64,000 nt of DNA from Chrysaora quinquecirrha (GCA_014526335.1 JACTAT010000060.1:1616598-1680597); one strand, 5' to 3'. Positions 47,002 to 58,974 are shown, counted from the stretch's first letter. A program made the numbers and translations. Notes: a model not told the origin generated them from the sequence alone.

Positions 47002-50000
47002 TTTACTAGGCCGCAAAGGTAAGGTATTGCACTAAGGACGGCTAGAATGCTAGCGATTGCAAAGATATACAGGTTTACTCGGCCGCAAAGGTAAGATAAG
47101 GCACTAATGAAGGCTAGGATGTTATCGATTGCGAAGATATACAGGTTTTCTAGGCCGTTAAGGTAAGGTAAGGCACTAAGGACGGCTAAGATGCTAACGA
47201 TTCAGAAAATATACAGATTTACTAGGCTGCAAAGGTGAGGTAAGGCACAAAGGACGGCTAGAATGCTAACGATTGCTAAGATATACAGGTTTACTAGGCC
47301 GCAAAGGTAAGATAAGGCACTAATGAAGGCTAGGATGTTATCGATTGCGAAGATATACAGGTTTTCTAGGCCGTTAAGGTAAGGTAAGGCACTAAGGACG
47401 GCTAAGATGCTAACGATTCAGAAAATATACAGATTTACTAGGCTGCAAAGGTGAGGTAAGGCACAAAGGACGGTTAGAATGCTAACGATTGCTAAGATAT
47501 ACAGGTTTATTAGGCTGCAAAGGTAAGATAAGGCAGCTAAGGACGGCTAGGGTGCTAACGATTGCAAAGAGATACAGGTTTACTAGGCCGCAAAGGTAAG
47601 GTAAGGCACAAAGGACGGCCAGGATGCTAACGATTGCGAAGATATACAAGTTTATTAGGCAGCCAAGGTAAGATATGGCACTAAGGACGGCTAGGATGCT
47701 AACGATTGCTAAGATACACAGGTTTACTAGGCCGCTAAGGTAAGATAAGGCAGCTAAGGACGGCTAGGGTGCTAACGATTGCGAAGATATACATAGGTTT
47801 ACTAGGCCGCAAAGGTAAGATATCGCACTAAGGACGGCTAGAATGCAAACGATTGCGAAGATATACAGGTTTTTTAGGCCGCAAAGGTTAGGTAAGGCAC
47901 TAAGGACGGCTAGAATGCTAATGATTGCGAAGATATACAGGTTTACTAGGCCGCAAAGGTAAGGTAATGCACTAATGAAGGCTAGGATGTTATCGATTGC
48001 GAAGATATACAGGTTTTCTAGGCCGTTAAGGTAAGGTAAGGCACTAAGGACGGCTAAGATACTAACGATTCAGAAAATATACAGATTTACTAGGCTGCAA
48101 AGGTGAGGTAAGGCACAAAGGACGGCTAGAATGCTAACGATTGCTAAGATATACAGGTTTACTAGGCCGCAAAGGTAAGATAAGGCACTAATGAAGGCTA
48201 GGATGTTATCGATTGCGAAGATATACAGGTTTTCTAGGCCGTTAAGGTAAGGTAAGGCACTAAGGACGGCTAAGATGCTAACGATTCAGAAAATATACAG
48301 ATTTACTAGGCTGCAAAGGTGAGGTAAGGCACAAAGGACGGTTAGAATGCTAACGATTGCTAAGATATACAGGTTTACTAGGCCGCAAAGGTAAGGTAAG
48401 GCCCTAAGGACGGCTAGAATGCTAACGATTGGTAAGATATACAGGTTTACTATGCCGCAAAGGTAAGATATCGCACTAAGAACGGCTAGAATGCTAATGA
48501 TTGCGAATATATACAGGTTTACTAGGCAGCAAAGGTAAGATATCACACTAAGGACGGCTAGAATGCTAACGATTGCGAAGATTTACAGGTTTACTAGGCC
48601 GCAAAGTTAAGGTAAGGCGCTAAGGACTACTAGGATGCTAACAATTGCAAAGATATACAGGTTTTTTATTCCGCAAAGGTGAGGTAAGGCACAAAGGACG
48701 GCTAGAATGCTAACGATTGCTAAGATATACAGGTTTACTAGGCCGCAAAGGTAAGATAAGGCACTAATGAAGGCTTGGATGTTATCGATTGCGAAGATAT
48801 ACAGGTTTTCTAGGCCGTTAAGGTAAGGTAAGGCACTAAGGACGGCTAAGATGCTAACGATTCAGAAAATATACAGATTTACTAGGCTGCAAAGGTGAGG
48901 TAAGGCACAAAGGACGGTTAGAATGCTAACGATTGCTAAGATATACAGGTTTACTAGGCCGCAAAGGTAAGGTAAGGCCCTAAGGACGGCTAGAATGCTA
49001 ACGATTGGTAAGATATACAGGTTTACTATGCCGCAAAGGTAAGATATCGCACTAAGAACGGCTAGAATGCTAATGATTGCGAAGATTTACAGGTTTACTA
49101 GGCCACAAAGTTAAGGTAAGGCGCTAAGGACTACTAGGATGCTAACAATTGCAAAGATATACAGGTTTTTTATTCCGCAAAGGTAAGGTAAGGCGCTAAG
49201 GACGGCTTGGATGCTAACGATTGCGAAGATATACAGGTTTACTAGGCCGCAAAGGTAAGATATGGCACTAAGGACGGCTAGAATGCTAACGATTGCGAAG
49301 ATAAACAGGTTTACTAGGCCGCAAAGGTAAGATATCGCACTAAGGACGGCTAGGATGCTAACAATTGCTTAGGTATACAGCTTTAATAGGCCGTCAAGGT
49401 AAGAATTGGCACTAAGGACGGCTAGGATGCTAACAATTCCTAAGATATACTGGTTTACTAGGCCGCAAAGGTAAGATATGGCACTAAGGACGGCTAGAAT
49501 GCTAACGATTCAGAAGATATACAGATTTACTAGGCTGCAAAGGTGAGGTAAGGCACAAAGGACGGTTAGAATGCTAACGATTGCTAAGACATACAGGTTT
49601 ACTAGGCGCAAAGGTAAGATAACGCTCTAAGGACGGCTAGGATGCTAACGATTGCGAAGATATACATAGGTTTAATAGGGCGCAAAGGTAAGATATCGCA
49701 CTAAGGACGGCTAGGATGCTAACAATTGCTTAGGTATACAGCTTTAATAGGCCGTCAAGGTAAGAATTGGCACTAAGGACGGCTAGGATGCTAACAATTC
49801 CTAAGATATACAGGTTTACTAGGCCGCAAAGGTAAGATATGGCACTAAGGACGGCTAGAATGCTAACGATTCAGAAGATATACAGATTTACTAGGCTGCC
49901 AAGGTGAGGTAAGGCACAAAGGACGGTTAGAATGCTAACGATTGCTAAGACATACAGGTTTACTAGGCGCAAAGGTAAGATAACGCTCTAAGGACGGCTA

Positions 50001-53000
50001 GGATGCTAACGATTTCAAAGATATACAGGTTTACTAGGCCGCAAAGGTAAGATATCGCACTAAGGACGGCTAGAATGCAAACGATTGCAAAGATATACAG
50101 GTTTACTAGGCCGCAAAGGTTAGGTAAGGCCCTAAGGACGGCTAGAATGCTAACGATTGTGAAGATATACAGGTTTACTAGGCTGGAAAGGTAAGGTAAG
50201 GCACTAAGGACGGCTAGGATGCTAACGATTGGTAAGATATACAGGTTTGCTATGCCGCAGAGGTAAGATATCGCACTAAGGACGCCTAGAATGCAAACGA
50301 TTGCGAATATATACAGGTTTACTAGGCCGCAAAGGTAAGATATCACACTAAGGACCGCTAGAATGCTAACAATTGCAAAGATATACAGGTTTTTTATTCC
50401 GCAAAGGTAAGGTAAGGCGCTAAGGACGGCTTGGATGCTAACGATTGCGAAGATATACAGGTTTACTAGGCCGCAAAGGTAAGATATGGCACTAAGGACG
50501 GCTAGAATGCTAACGATTGCGAAGATAAACAGGTTTACTAGGCCGCAAAGGTAAGATGTGGCACTAAGGACGGCTAGAATGCTAACGATTGCTAAGATAT
50601 ACAGGTTTTCAAGGCCGCAAAGGTAAGATATGGCACTAAAGACGGCTAGAATGCTAACGATTGCGAAGATATACAGGTTTATTAGGCCGCAAAGGTAAGA
50701 TAAGGAAGCTAAGGACTGCTAGGTGCTAACGATTGCGAAGATATACATAGGTTTAATAGGGCGCAAAGGTAAGATATCGCACTAAGGACGGCTAGGATGC
50801 TAACAATTGCTTAGGTATACAGCTTTAATAGGCCGTCAAGGTAAGAATTGGCACTAAGGACGGCTAGGATGCTAACAATTCCTAAGATATACAGGTTTAC
50901 TAGGCCGCAAAGGTAAGATATGGTACTAAGGACGGCTAGAATGCTAACGATTCAGAAGATATACAGATTTACTAGGCTGCAAAGGTGAGGTAAGGAACAA
51001 AGGACGGTTAGAATGCTAACGATTGCTAAGACATACAGGTTTACTAGGCGCAAAGGTAAGATAACGCTCTAAGGACGGCTAGGATGCTAACGATTGCGAA
51101 GATATACATAGGTTTAATAGGGCGCAAAGGTAAGATATCGCACTAAGGACGGCTAGGATGCTAACAATTGCTTAGGTATACAGCTTTAATAGGCCGTCAA
51201 GGTAAGAATTGGCACTAAGGACGGCTAGGATGCTAACAATTCCTAAGATATACAGGTTTACTAGGCCGCAAAGGTAAGATATGGCACTAAGGACGGCTAG
51301 AATGCTAACGATTCAGAAGATATACAGGTTTACTAGGCCGCAAAGGTTAGGTAAGGCCCTAAGGACGGCTAGAATGCTAACGATTGTGAAGATATACAGG
51401 TTTACTAGGCTGCAAAGGTAAGGTAAGGCACTAAGGACGGCTAGGATGCTAACGATTGGTAAGATATACAGGTTTACTATGCCGCAGAGGTAAGATATCG
51501 CACTAAGAACGGCTAGAATGCTAATGATTGCGAATATATACAGGTTTACTAGGCAGCAAAGGTAAGATATCACACTAAGGGCGGCTAGAATGCTAAGGAT
51601 TGCGAAGATTTACAGGTTTACTAGGCCACGAAGTTAAGGTAAGGCGCTAAGGACTACTAGGATGCTAACAATTGCAAAGATATACAGGTTTTTTATTCCG
51701 CAAAGGTAAGGTAAGGCGCTAAGGACGGCTTGGATGCTAACGATTGCGAAGATATACAGGTTTACTAGGCCGCAAAGGTAAGATATGGCACTAAGGACGG
51801 CTAGAATGCTAACGATTGCGAAGATAAACAGGTTTACTAGGCCGCAAAGGTAAGATATCGCACTAAGGACGGCTAGGATGCTAACAATTGCTTAGGTATA
51901 CAGCTTTAATAGGCCGTCAAGGTAAGAATTGGCACTAAGGACGGCTAGGATGCTAACAATTCCTAAGATACACAGGTTTACTAGGCCGCAAAGGTAAGAT
52001 ATGGCACTAAGGACGGCTAGAATGCTAACGATTCAGAAGATATACAGATTTACTAGGCTGCAAAGGTGAGGTAAGGCACAAAGGACGGTTAGAATGCTAA
52101 CGATTGCTAAGACATACAGGTTTACTAGGCGCAAAGGTAAGATAACGCTCTAAGGACGGCTAGGATGCTAACGATTGCGAAGATATACATAGGTTTAATA
52201 GGGCGCAAAGGTAAGATATCGCACTAAGGACGGCTAGGATGCTAACAATTGCTTAGGTATACAGCTTTAATAGGCCGTCAAGGTAAGAATTGGCACTAAG
52301 GACGGCTAGGATGCTAACAATTCCTAAGATATACAGGTTTACTAGGCCGCAAAGGTAAGATATGGCACTAAGGACGGCTAGAATGCTAACGATTCAGAAG
52401 ATATACAGATTTACTAGGCTGCCAAGGTGAGGTAAGGCACAAAGGACGGTTAGAATGCTAACGATTGCTAAGACATACAGGTTTACTAGGCGCAAAGGTA
52501 AGATAACGCTCTAAGGACGGCTAGGATGCTAACGATTTCAAAGATATACAGGTTTACTAGGCCGCAAAGGTAAGATATCGCACTAAGGACGGCTAGAATG
52601 CAAACGATTGCAAAGATATACAGGTTTACTAGGCCGCAAAGGTTAGGTAAGGCCCTAAGGACGGCTAGAATGCTAACGATTGTGAAGATATACAGGTTTA
52701 CTAGGCTGGAAAGGTAAGGTAAGGCACTAAGGACGGCTAGGATGCTAACGATTGGTAAGATATACAGGTTTACTATGCCGCAGAGGTAAGATATCGCACT
52801 AAGGACGCCTAGAATGCAAACGATTGCGAATATATACAGGTTTACTAGGCCGCAAAGGTAAGATATCACACTAAGGACCGCTAGAATGCTAACAATTGCA
52901 AAGATATACAGGTTTTTTATTCCGCAAAGGTAAGGTAAGGCGCTAAGGACGGCTTGGATGCTAACGATTGCGAAGATATACAGGTTTACTAGGCCGCAAA

Positions 53001-54024
53001 GGTAAGATATGGCACTAAGGACGGCTAGAATGCTAACGATTGCGAAGATAAACAGGTTTACTAGGCCGCAAAGGTAAGATGTGGCACTAAGGACGGCTAG
53101 AATGCTAACGATTGCTAAGATATACAGGTTTTCAAGGCCGCAAAGGTAAGATATGGCACTAAAGACGGCTAGAATGCTAACGATTGCGAAGATATACAGG
53201 TTTATTAGGCCGCAAAGGTAAGATAAGGAAGCTAAGGACTGCTAGGGTGCTAACGATTGCGAAGATATACATAGGTTTAATAGGGCGCAAAGGTAAGATA
53301 TCGCACTAAGGACGGCTAGGATGCTAACAATTGCTTAGGTATACAGCTTTAATAGGCCGTCAAGGTAAGAATTGGCACTAAGGACGGCTAGGATGCTAAC
53401 AATTCCTAAGATATACAGGTTTACTAGGCCGCAAAGGTAAGATATGGCACTAAGGACGGCTAGAATGCTAACGATTCAGAAGATATACAGATTTACTAGG
53501 CTGCAAAGGTGAGGTAAGGCACAAAGGACGGTTAGAATGCTAACGATTGCTAAGACATACAGGTTTACTAGGCGCAAAGGTAAGATAACGCTCTAAGGAC
53601 GGCTAGGATGCTAACGATTGCGAAGATATACATAGGTTTAATAGGGCGCAAAGGTAAGATATCGCACTAAGGACGGCTAGGATGCTAACGATTTCGAAGA
53701 TAAACAGGTTTACAAGGCCGCAAAGGTAAGATGTGGCACTAAGGACGGCTAGAATGCTAACGTTTGCGAAGATGTACAAGTTTACTAGGCTGCAAAGGTA
53801 AGATAAGGCTCTAAGGAAGGCTAGGATGCTAACGATTTCGAAGATTTACAGGTTTACTAGGCCGCAGAGGCAAGATATCGCACTAAGGACGCCTAGAATG
53901 CAAACGATTGCGAATATATACAGGTTTACTAGGCCGCAAAGGTAAGATATCACACTAAGGACCGCTAGAATGCTAACGATTGCGAAGATTTACAGGTTTA
54001 CTAGGCCGCAAAGTTAAGGTAAGG

Positions 54025-54224
54025 CGACGCTTCTAGTCCTTACGATGTTCATTTTATAGCGATTAAAATTTTCAAAAGTTATAAAGGATTTGACCGTGAA
54101 AATGACTGAGGGTGTAAAATTTCACCCCGAGCGATTTTTCACGGTCAAATCCTTTATAAATTTTCAAACTTTTCGTCGCAATAAAATCGACATCGTAGGG
54201 ACTAGAATCGTAAAAATTTGCGTC
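54025..54224. repeat. long imperfect hairpin at the satellite edge
   Basis: About 90-bp arms face each other around a centre near 54119. The left arm has GACGC, TTCTAGTCCTTACGATGT and ATAAAGGATTTGACCGTGAA. The right arm, read backward, has GCGTC's complement, TTCTAGTCCCTACGATGT and the same ATAAAGGATTTGACCGTGAA block, which is perfect over 22 bp. It separates the 72-bp satellite from the recombinase gene. It could be a foldback or MITE-type element or a rearrangement scar. Confidence 0.8.
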
Positions 54225-54268
54225 AACACTAAAATGAAGGTGTTCAATCTGAATCTGGGGTCAAAATT

Positions 54269-55838
54269 TTAGTACGAACAAATTTTCGTAAATTTTGAAA
54301 ACGAGGCTCTCAGTTGAAAAGGTGTATTTCGGAATGGCTTTCCATTCCATGAGGCAAAGACCATAGGACATGCTGATCCTACAACAACAGGACGTACATG
54401 CTCAACATACATTTTAAGCCATCCATAAAGTTTTGCAGAAAGGTTCACAGATATAGGACCTGCCTGTGCCTCTTTATGTTTAAAAACCGAGAAGACATAA
54501 TTACTATCCCTATATTCACCGTTATTGTACTCTTCTAGTGTCATATTAGCAAGAACGCCAGCTCTGTGGCCATTGTCTATGAAAACCTTTGTTATAATGA
54601 GGTCTCGAATGCTTGAGAAACGGAACTGTGTTATCTCAACATCCTTGTTGGCAGCCAACAAACCAAGAAACTTCACTGTTTCTTTTACAATGCTTGACTG
54701 TTCAAATTTCACTATGTCACCAGGTGTTATTTTGTTTCTTCGCTCTCGTTCCATTTTCGCCATATCCTTTATTTTTACTTCCTTTGTGAAGGACGATTTC
54801 CAGGTTTTCAACCTCTGTTGGAAGCTAAAGACTTGACTGCAGTCAAAGGATGATAAGTTCTCCGTAATGACATATGAGCAGAAATGATACAAGCTTTGTA
54901 AATAAGCTTGTATAGTTTTTGGATGGAGCTTCTTTTGGCAGCAATATTGTTTCAGGAAAACATCGCTCATAGCCTTTTTGTCCATCAAACTTTGAATGTT
55001 ATAAGAGTCGTTGACAACTTCTAACATCTTCATCACTCTGTCTTGACACTGGGAAGCTGATTTGGATCTCTGTTTGCTGAATCGGCAGATACCAAATAAT
55101 GATAGAATGACCTTAAAACATCTTTTGCCGTCTTTTCTTGAGATCTAGAGCCTAATTCTGATGATTCCTCAACCTCTTCCTCTGAAAAGCTCTCTTCTGT
55201 TGTTAAAATTTCCTCTTCATCGCTTTCACCATGTGCATCAACACGCCTGTCAATAGCCAAATTCTCAAAATTTTTCCTTGGAGGCAACGAGTGAATCTTC
55301 ACTGTTCCTTCATCTTCCTCTGACATATCTTCCGCTGACACATCAGACCCTGATAACATGGAACTTGAAGATGAACTAAGCATGAAAGATGAGTCGTCAG
55401 AGTCCGACTCTATTAGTTCTTTATTTGTCAACATTAATGTTAACGATGTCTTCTTCAAGGGATTTTGTGTTTCGGGAACTTTTTTTGGCTTTGAGAAGTC
55501 CATTCTCACAGCTCTAGAGTTGAGAACGTGAAACTGTTCGTCATCTGAATTCATCTTGTGGAAGCCTCTCAAGTGTCTAGGGAGGTTAACCACAACTGCC
55601 TTGCATCCGTCAACTGGGCAAGCTTTTGGGCAATGATAATTTTTCTTGCTGCTTTCTTTTCTGGTAACGCATGTAGCATACACCTTCCGTAATCCACATT
55701 GAGCTTTGACGAACTTAGCATGTTGATCACTCCATATATGTACAAGCCACATGTGCCGGGGCAGGTTGAGACGAATCGCTCAACATGACTTTATGGGACA
55801 TGCAGTTTGTCTTTTGACTTTTGATATACTTCCAATGC
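54269..55838 (-). pseudogene. main exon: two zinc fingers, acidic linker and truncated tyrosine-recombinase domain
   Basis: After an acceptor (ACTTTACTTAG) at 55839 the frame reads KVKRQTACPIKSC, an in-frame TGA, then NLPRHMWLVH (finger 1). Next is CPVDGCKAVVVNLPRHLRGFH (finger 2 with the same NLPRH helix). Acid/Ser-rich linkers follow (ESDSDDSSFMLSSSSS, EESFSEEEVEESSE). A frameshift at about 55040-55070 leads to the helical N-domain (SDVFLKQYCCQKKLHPKTIQ) and the catalytic-like part: NGHRAGVLANMTLEEY (box I Arg) and FKHKEAQAGPISV (beta-hairpin Lys). The frame ends at 54269 next to the hairpin, without HxxR or the nucleophilic Tyr. It is presumably a DNA-binding protein derived from a Crypton-type recombinase. 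With one stop, one frameshift and a missing active-site half it is broken or domesticated without catalysis. Confidence 0.6.
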
Positions 55839-57771
55839 CTAAGTAAAGTTGATAAAAGCGATCAGCTCAAACATATTTGTTCAATACCACTGACAAAAAG
55901 TAGGCATAATCAGATATTCACTAATAAACTATATAAGCTGAAAGAGGGCATAACATAGATAGAAAACGCTATTCTCGGCATCAAATTTTTGCTTGTACAT
56001 AGCTTCATTACAATCCATGATTAAAACTGCAATTGCTAAAAAACGGCTGAAATTTCGCCTACAGAAAAAAGCATCCTGCAGTTTAAAAGCTACATTATTT
56101 GTCATAAAAACCGCTAGTATATAGCTGCATAAGATACTTCGATAAATGGACTAATGTTAGCATACGATAAAAAATATTCTATTATTTTGCAACACCAGAA
56201 GATTTTCTTTGTTCAACAATGAAATAACTGTTAGTAAAAACGGCATGTATTCAGATGCCTTACAGAAATTAATTAGAGCCGTACTTCTACAACCAATTTA
56301 CGCTGGAAACCATTCAAAATAGGTGTATCATTTTACCTTGCAACAGGTTTTTCTTGGATAAAAATGGCTGCATTAGAGACCTCAATTGGAGCCGTACTTT
56401 TGAAACCAATTTAAGCATGAAACAAAAATTTCTCTATGATTCCGCATATACAACAAAATTTTCTTGTTTAAAAAGGCAATCATTTCCAAGAGGAATACTG
56501 TGTATTTAGCTGCTTAAAGACCTTAAATTAGAGCCGTACTTTAACAGCCAATTTACATTTGAAACCGTTGCAAATAGAACTATCGTTTGGCTTATTCGAC
56601 ACTCTGTTCTTGGTTAAAAAAAATGCAGTTTTAGGCCATAAAAATGGTGGGATTTCAGCTGCTTAAAGACCTTAAATTAGAGCCGTACTTTAACAACCGA
56701 TTTGCCTTTGAAACAGACGCAAATAGGACTAACGTTGGCTAATTCAGCAAGATATTCTTAGTTTAAAAAAATGCAATTTTAGGCCATAGAAATGGTGGGC
56801 TTTCAGATGCTCAAAGACCTTAAATTAGACCCGTACTTAAACAACCGATTTACCTTTGAAACCGTTGCAAATCGGACTATCGGGTGGCTTATTCAGCAAG
56901 CCATTCTTAGTTGAAAAATTCAATTATAGGGCACAGAAATGGTGGGTTATCAGCTGCTTAAAGACCTTAAATTAGAGGCGTACTTTTTAAACCAATTTAC
57001 GTTATGAAAGCGTCCCAAATAGGCCTTTCATTTCGCCTATAAAACAAGCTTTTCTTGGTTTAAAAGGTAATTATTAGCAAAAAATGGCATGTATTGAGCT
57101 TCATCACAGATATTGATTAGAGCTGTACTTTTACAAACAATTTATGCTTTGAATTGGCAGTAGAAATGGCGGGAATATAGCTGCATTAGAGACCTAAATT
57201 AGACCCTTAACAACTGATTTACGCTTTGAAACTATCCACAAAAAGTCTATCATTTCGGCAATACCCCAAGGCTTCTTTTGTTAAAAAGGCAAAAATTAGC
57301 GGTAGAAACAACCGGCTTTTAGCTTCATCTTCATTAAAACAGTACTTGAGCAATTATTTTCCGCTTGGAAGCCCTCACAAAGAGGTATTGTAATATGGCT
57401 GTATGTTACAATCTTTCTTTGATTGCAAAAAGTAAATCAGTGGCAATAAAAGGGCCTAGGATTCAGTATTTTTCTTAAATGTAAGCAAATCATTTAAAAA
57501 TATATCTATTCTGCTTTTAAATAAGCTTGCACTAGCCCCTTGAAAATATGATGTTATGAGGTTATATCATAATATCCAACAGGAAAAAAAATAGAATTTT
57601 TCAAATATATAGAGATATACCTTCACATTTCTTGACTGTTTAATGCTGTCTGTGTCAGAAAAAAAAGAATTTCATGCTTATATTTGAAAAATAAATGACG
57701 AAAAAATTTAAGCAGCCCAAGATCCTATATTGAGAAAATAATATAAAGTAATTTTTTGCTAGTTTATCTAC
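55839..57771. other. presumed intron containing a 145-bp tandem repeat
   Basis: It lies between the acceptor of the main exon and the donor of micro-exon C. No coding potential was seen. Most of it is the repeat listed separately. Confidence 0.45.
56150..57430. repeat. degenerate 145-bp tandem repeat, about eight copies
   Basis: GAGCCGTACTT or a close variant occurs at 56275, 56389, 56531, 56680, 56828, 56975 and 57120, with weaker copies near 57202 and 57338. Most spacings are 142-149 bp. Each unit continues with CAACCAATTTAC, TTTGAAACCGTTGCAAATAG, TTCTTGGTTTAAAAA and AGCTGCTTAAAGACCTTAA. Copies differ by indels, so the array is old. Confidence 0.85.
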
Positions 57772-57804
57772 CATTATCCACTTCCCCATCAACTGAGTCT
57801 TGAT
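57772..57804 (-). CDS. micro-exon C (33 nt) of the zinc-finger/recombinase gene
   Basis: It is bounded by TTCTTTGTAG and GATAATG|GTAGAT. In phase 1 it encodes DQDSVDGEVDN, an acidic peptide, and leaves phase 1. It matches the main exon's entry phase (G|GC). Confidence 0.55.
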
Positions 57805-58263
57805 CTACAAAGAAAGGATGATATGGCTATTGATGAAAGATTTTAAAAAAAATTAGGAATCTTATAGCCAAGGGAGGAAATTGCTCCCAGTCATCGCCAA
57901 GGTAGGATTTTATATAGCCACAATTTCATGGGAACATGTCATGGGGTCTACAACTTGCTTTTTTTCTTCATAAAACCACCTCCCAATTTTCTTTCTGCCG
58001 ACAAAAAAATAAAATTAAATAAAGCAAATGAAATTCTTGAAAATAATAGACAAAAATGTTCACATTTCTGCTTTACTTTTTTCATTGGCTGTACATTGCT
58101 GCCTGTATAAGAAAAAAATGAACAAAATGCTTATATCGAATGAATTTATGCAAAGAGCTTAAGCAGAAGCAGATCTTATATTAAATGACTGAAAACATGC
58201 TAAAACCTTAAGCAGAAACAGATCTTGTTATTAATATCAGTAGCTTTTTGACTCTTTATGTAC

Positions 58264-58314
58264 CTTCATCAATGTCTTGGTCATCTGGGTCTGAGTCAAA
58301 TAACTCTATAGATA
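58264..58314 (-). CDS. micro-exon B (51 nt) of the zinc-finger/recombinase gene
   Basis: It is bounded by TTTTTTGTAG and GATGAAG|GTACAT. In phase 1 it encodes SIELFDSDPDDQDIDE. The surrounding intron sequence resembles that around micro-exon C (AAGCAGAAGCAGATCTTATAT against AAGCAGCCCAAGATCCTATAT), so B and C arose by duplication of a segment. Confidence 0.55.
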
Positions 58315-58407
58315 CTACAAAAAAAGTTATGTTTTTCAAAATGATTAAAGATATTTATTCAACAAAGTAAGCAGGGAAAATCAAAATAATTTAGGGAAAT
58401 TTATTAC

Positions 58408-58446
58408 CTGGTTTGCCGTTTATCTCATCCATTACTTCAGAGTAGA
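58408..58446 (-). CDS. micro-exon A (39 nt) with a possible start codon
   Basis: It is bounded by TTTTTCTCTAG and AAACCAG|GTAATA. In phase 1 it reads YSEVMDEINGKP. The ATG at 58432 (context GTAATGG) is in frame with exons B, C and the main exon and could be the initiator. All three exons are multiples of three and symmetric phase 1. Confidence 0.5.
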
Positions 58447-58680
58447 CTAGAGAAAAAAATTGTTACATCTAAGATTTTATTTGTAAGTCAACCATATGTA
58501 TACTCTACAATGGTTTTGAAAATTATTTGATAATTACATTGCATTTTCCCTGTATTAAACTCTTTTTGTCCATGACAGTAACTGGCTCAACAATATAATT
58601 TACAAAATAAACCTTTTTGGAATGAAGGCTGCTTCTTCTTCAAATTTTTCATATTCCCTTCACTTTGATGACTTTAGTAC

Positions 58681-58974
58681 CTGATATGATGATAGCAGGA
58701 GGCCTTTTAGCCTTCCTTTTTCATGAGGCATATTAGCCTTCTCTATCTTTTGCTCATTGTCACACGATTTGTGTGCAACAGGCCTACCACTGTGGCTAGG
58801 TGCATATCTGTTTGAATCCATGTATTCCTCGACTTCGTCTTGCTGAGAAGACTCGTACTCTCCACCTGAGTGCTCTTCTGGTGAATTTTGACGTTTTTCT
58901 TCAGTAATCGAGGATGGAAACCGTTTGTTTTCCCTCTCTGGTGTCTCTGAAGGTTGAGAAATTTCTGAGAAGGT
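58681..58974 (-). CDS. 98-codon Ser/Glu-rich candidate exon
   Basis: It is bounded by GCTTTGTGTTAG and TATCAG|GTACTA and fully open in phase 0: TFSEISQPSETPERENKRFP, TEEKRQNSPEEHSGGEYESS and so on. It is acidic and disordered in character, like the linkers of the recombinase gene next to it. It leaves phase 0 while exon A needs phase 1, so either another exon lies between them or it belongs to a different transcript. Confidence 0.4.

Larger units (their letters stand above)
33471..54020. repeat. 20-kb satellite array of a 72-bp unit with higher-order repeats
   Basis: About 280 units of 72 bp are present, recognisable by GGTAAG, GCACTAAGGACGGCTAGGAT, GCTAACGATTGCGAAGATAT and CAGGTTTACTAGGCCGCAAA. 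Variants differ by substitutions plus a few indels (GGCAGCTAAGG, TACATAGGTTTA). Multi-unit blocks recur: the segment at 35.3-36.3 kb reappears at 37.0-38.0 and 42.2-43.2 kb, 36.3-36.6 reappears at 40.7-41.0, and 49.96-50.35 reappears at 52.49-52.87 (offset 2523 bp, about 35 units). Minus-strand frames up to 243 codons are open only because the unit is a multiple of three; they spell LVNLYIFAIVSILAVLSA repeatedly. I annotate these as satellite, not as genes. This could be centromeric, heterochromatic or transcribed satellite. Confidence 0.95.

Noticed and set aside
33446..53000. Many minus-strand open frames of 80-243 codons encoding repeated membrane-like peptides
   Set aside because: They follow from a 72-bp unit with one stop-free frame; no promoter, consistent start or unique sequence supports individual genes.
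33471..54020. CRISPR-like array
   Set aside because: The repeats are contiguous 72-bp units without unique spacers, in animal-type DNA with no cas genes.
55033..55036. Two overlapping genes with translational coupling at the recombinase stop
   Set aside because: The downstream frame continues upstream with conserved-looking residues (KSASQCQDR), so a frameshift in one gene is the simpler reading.
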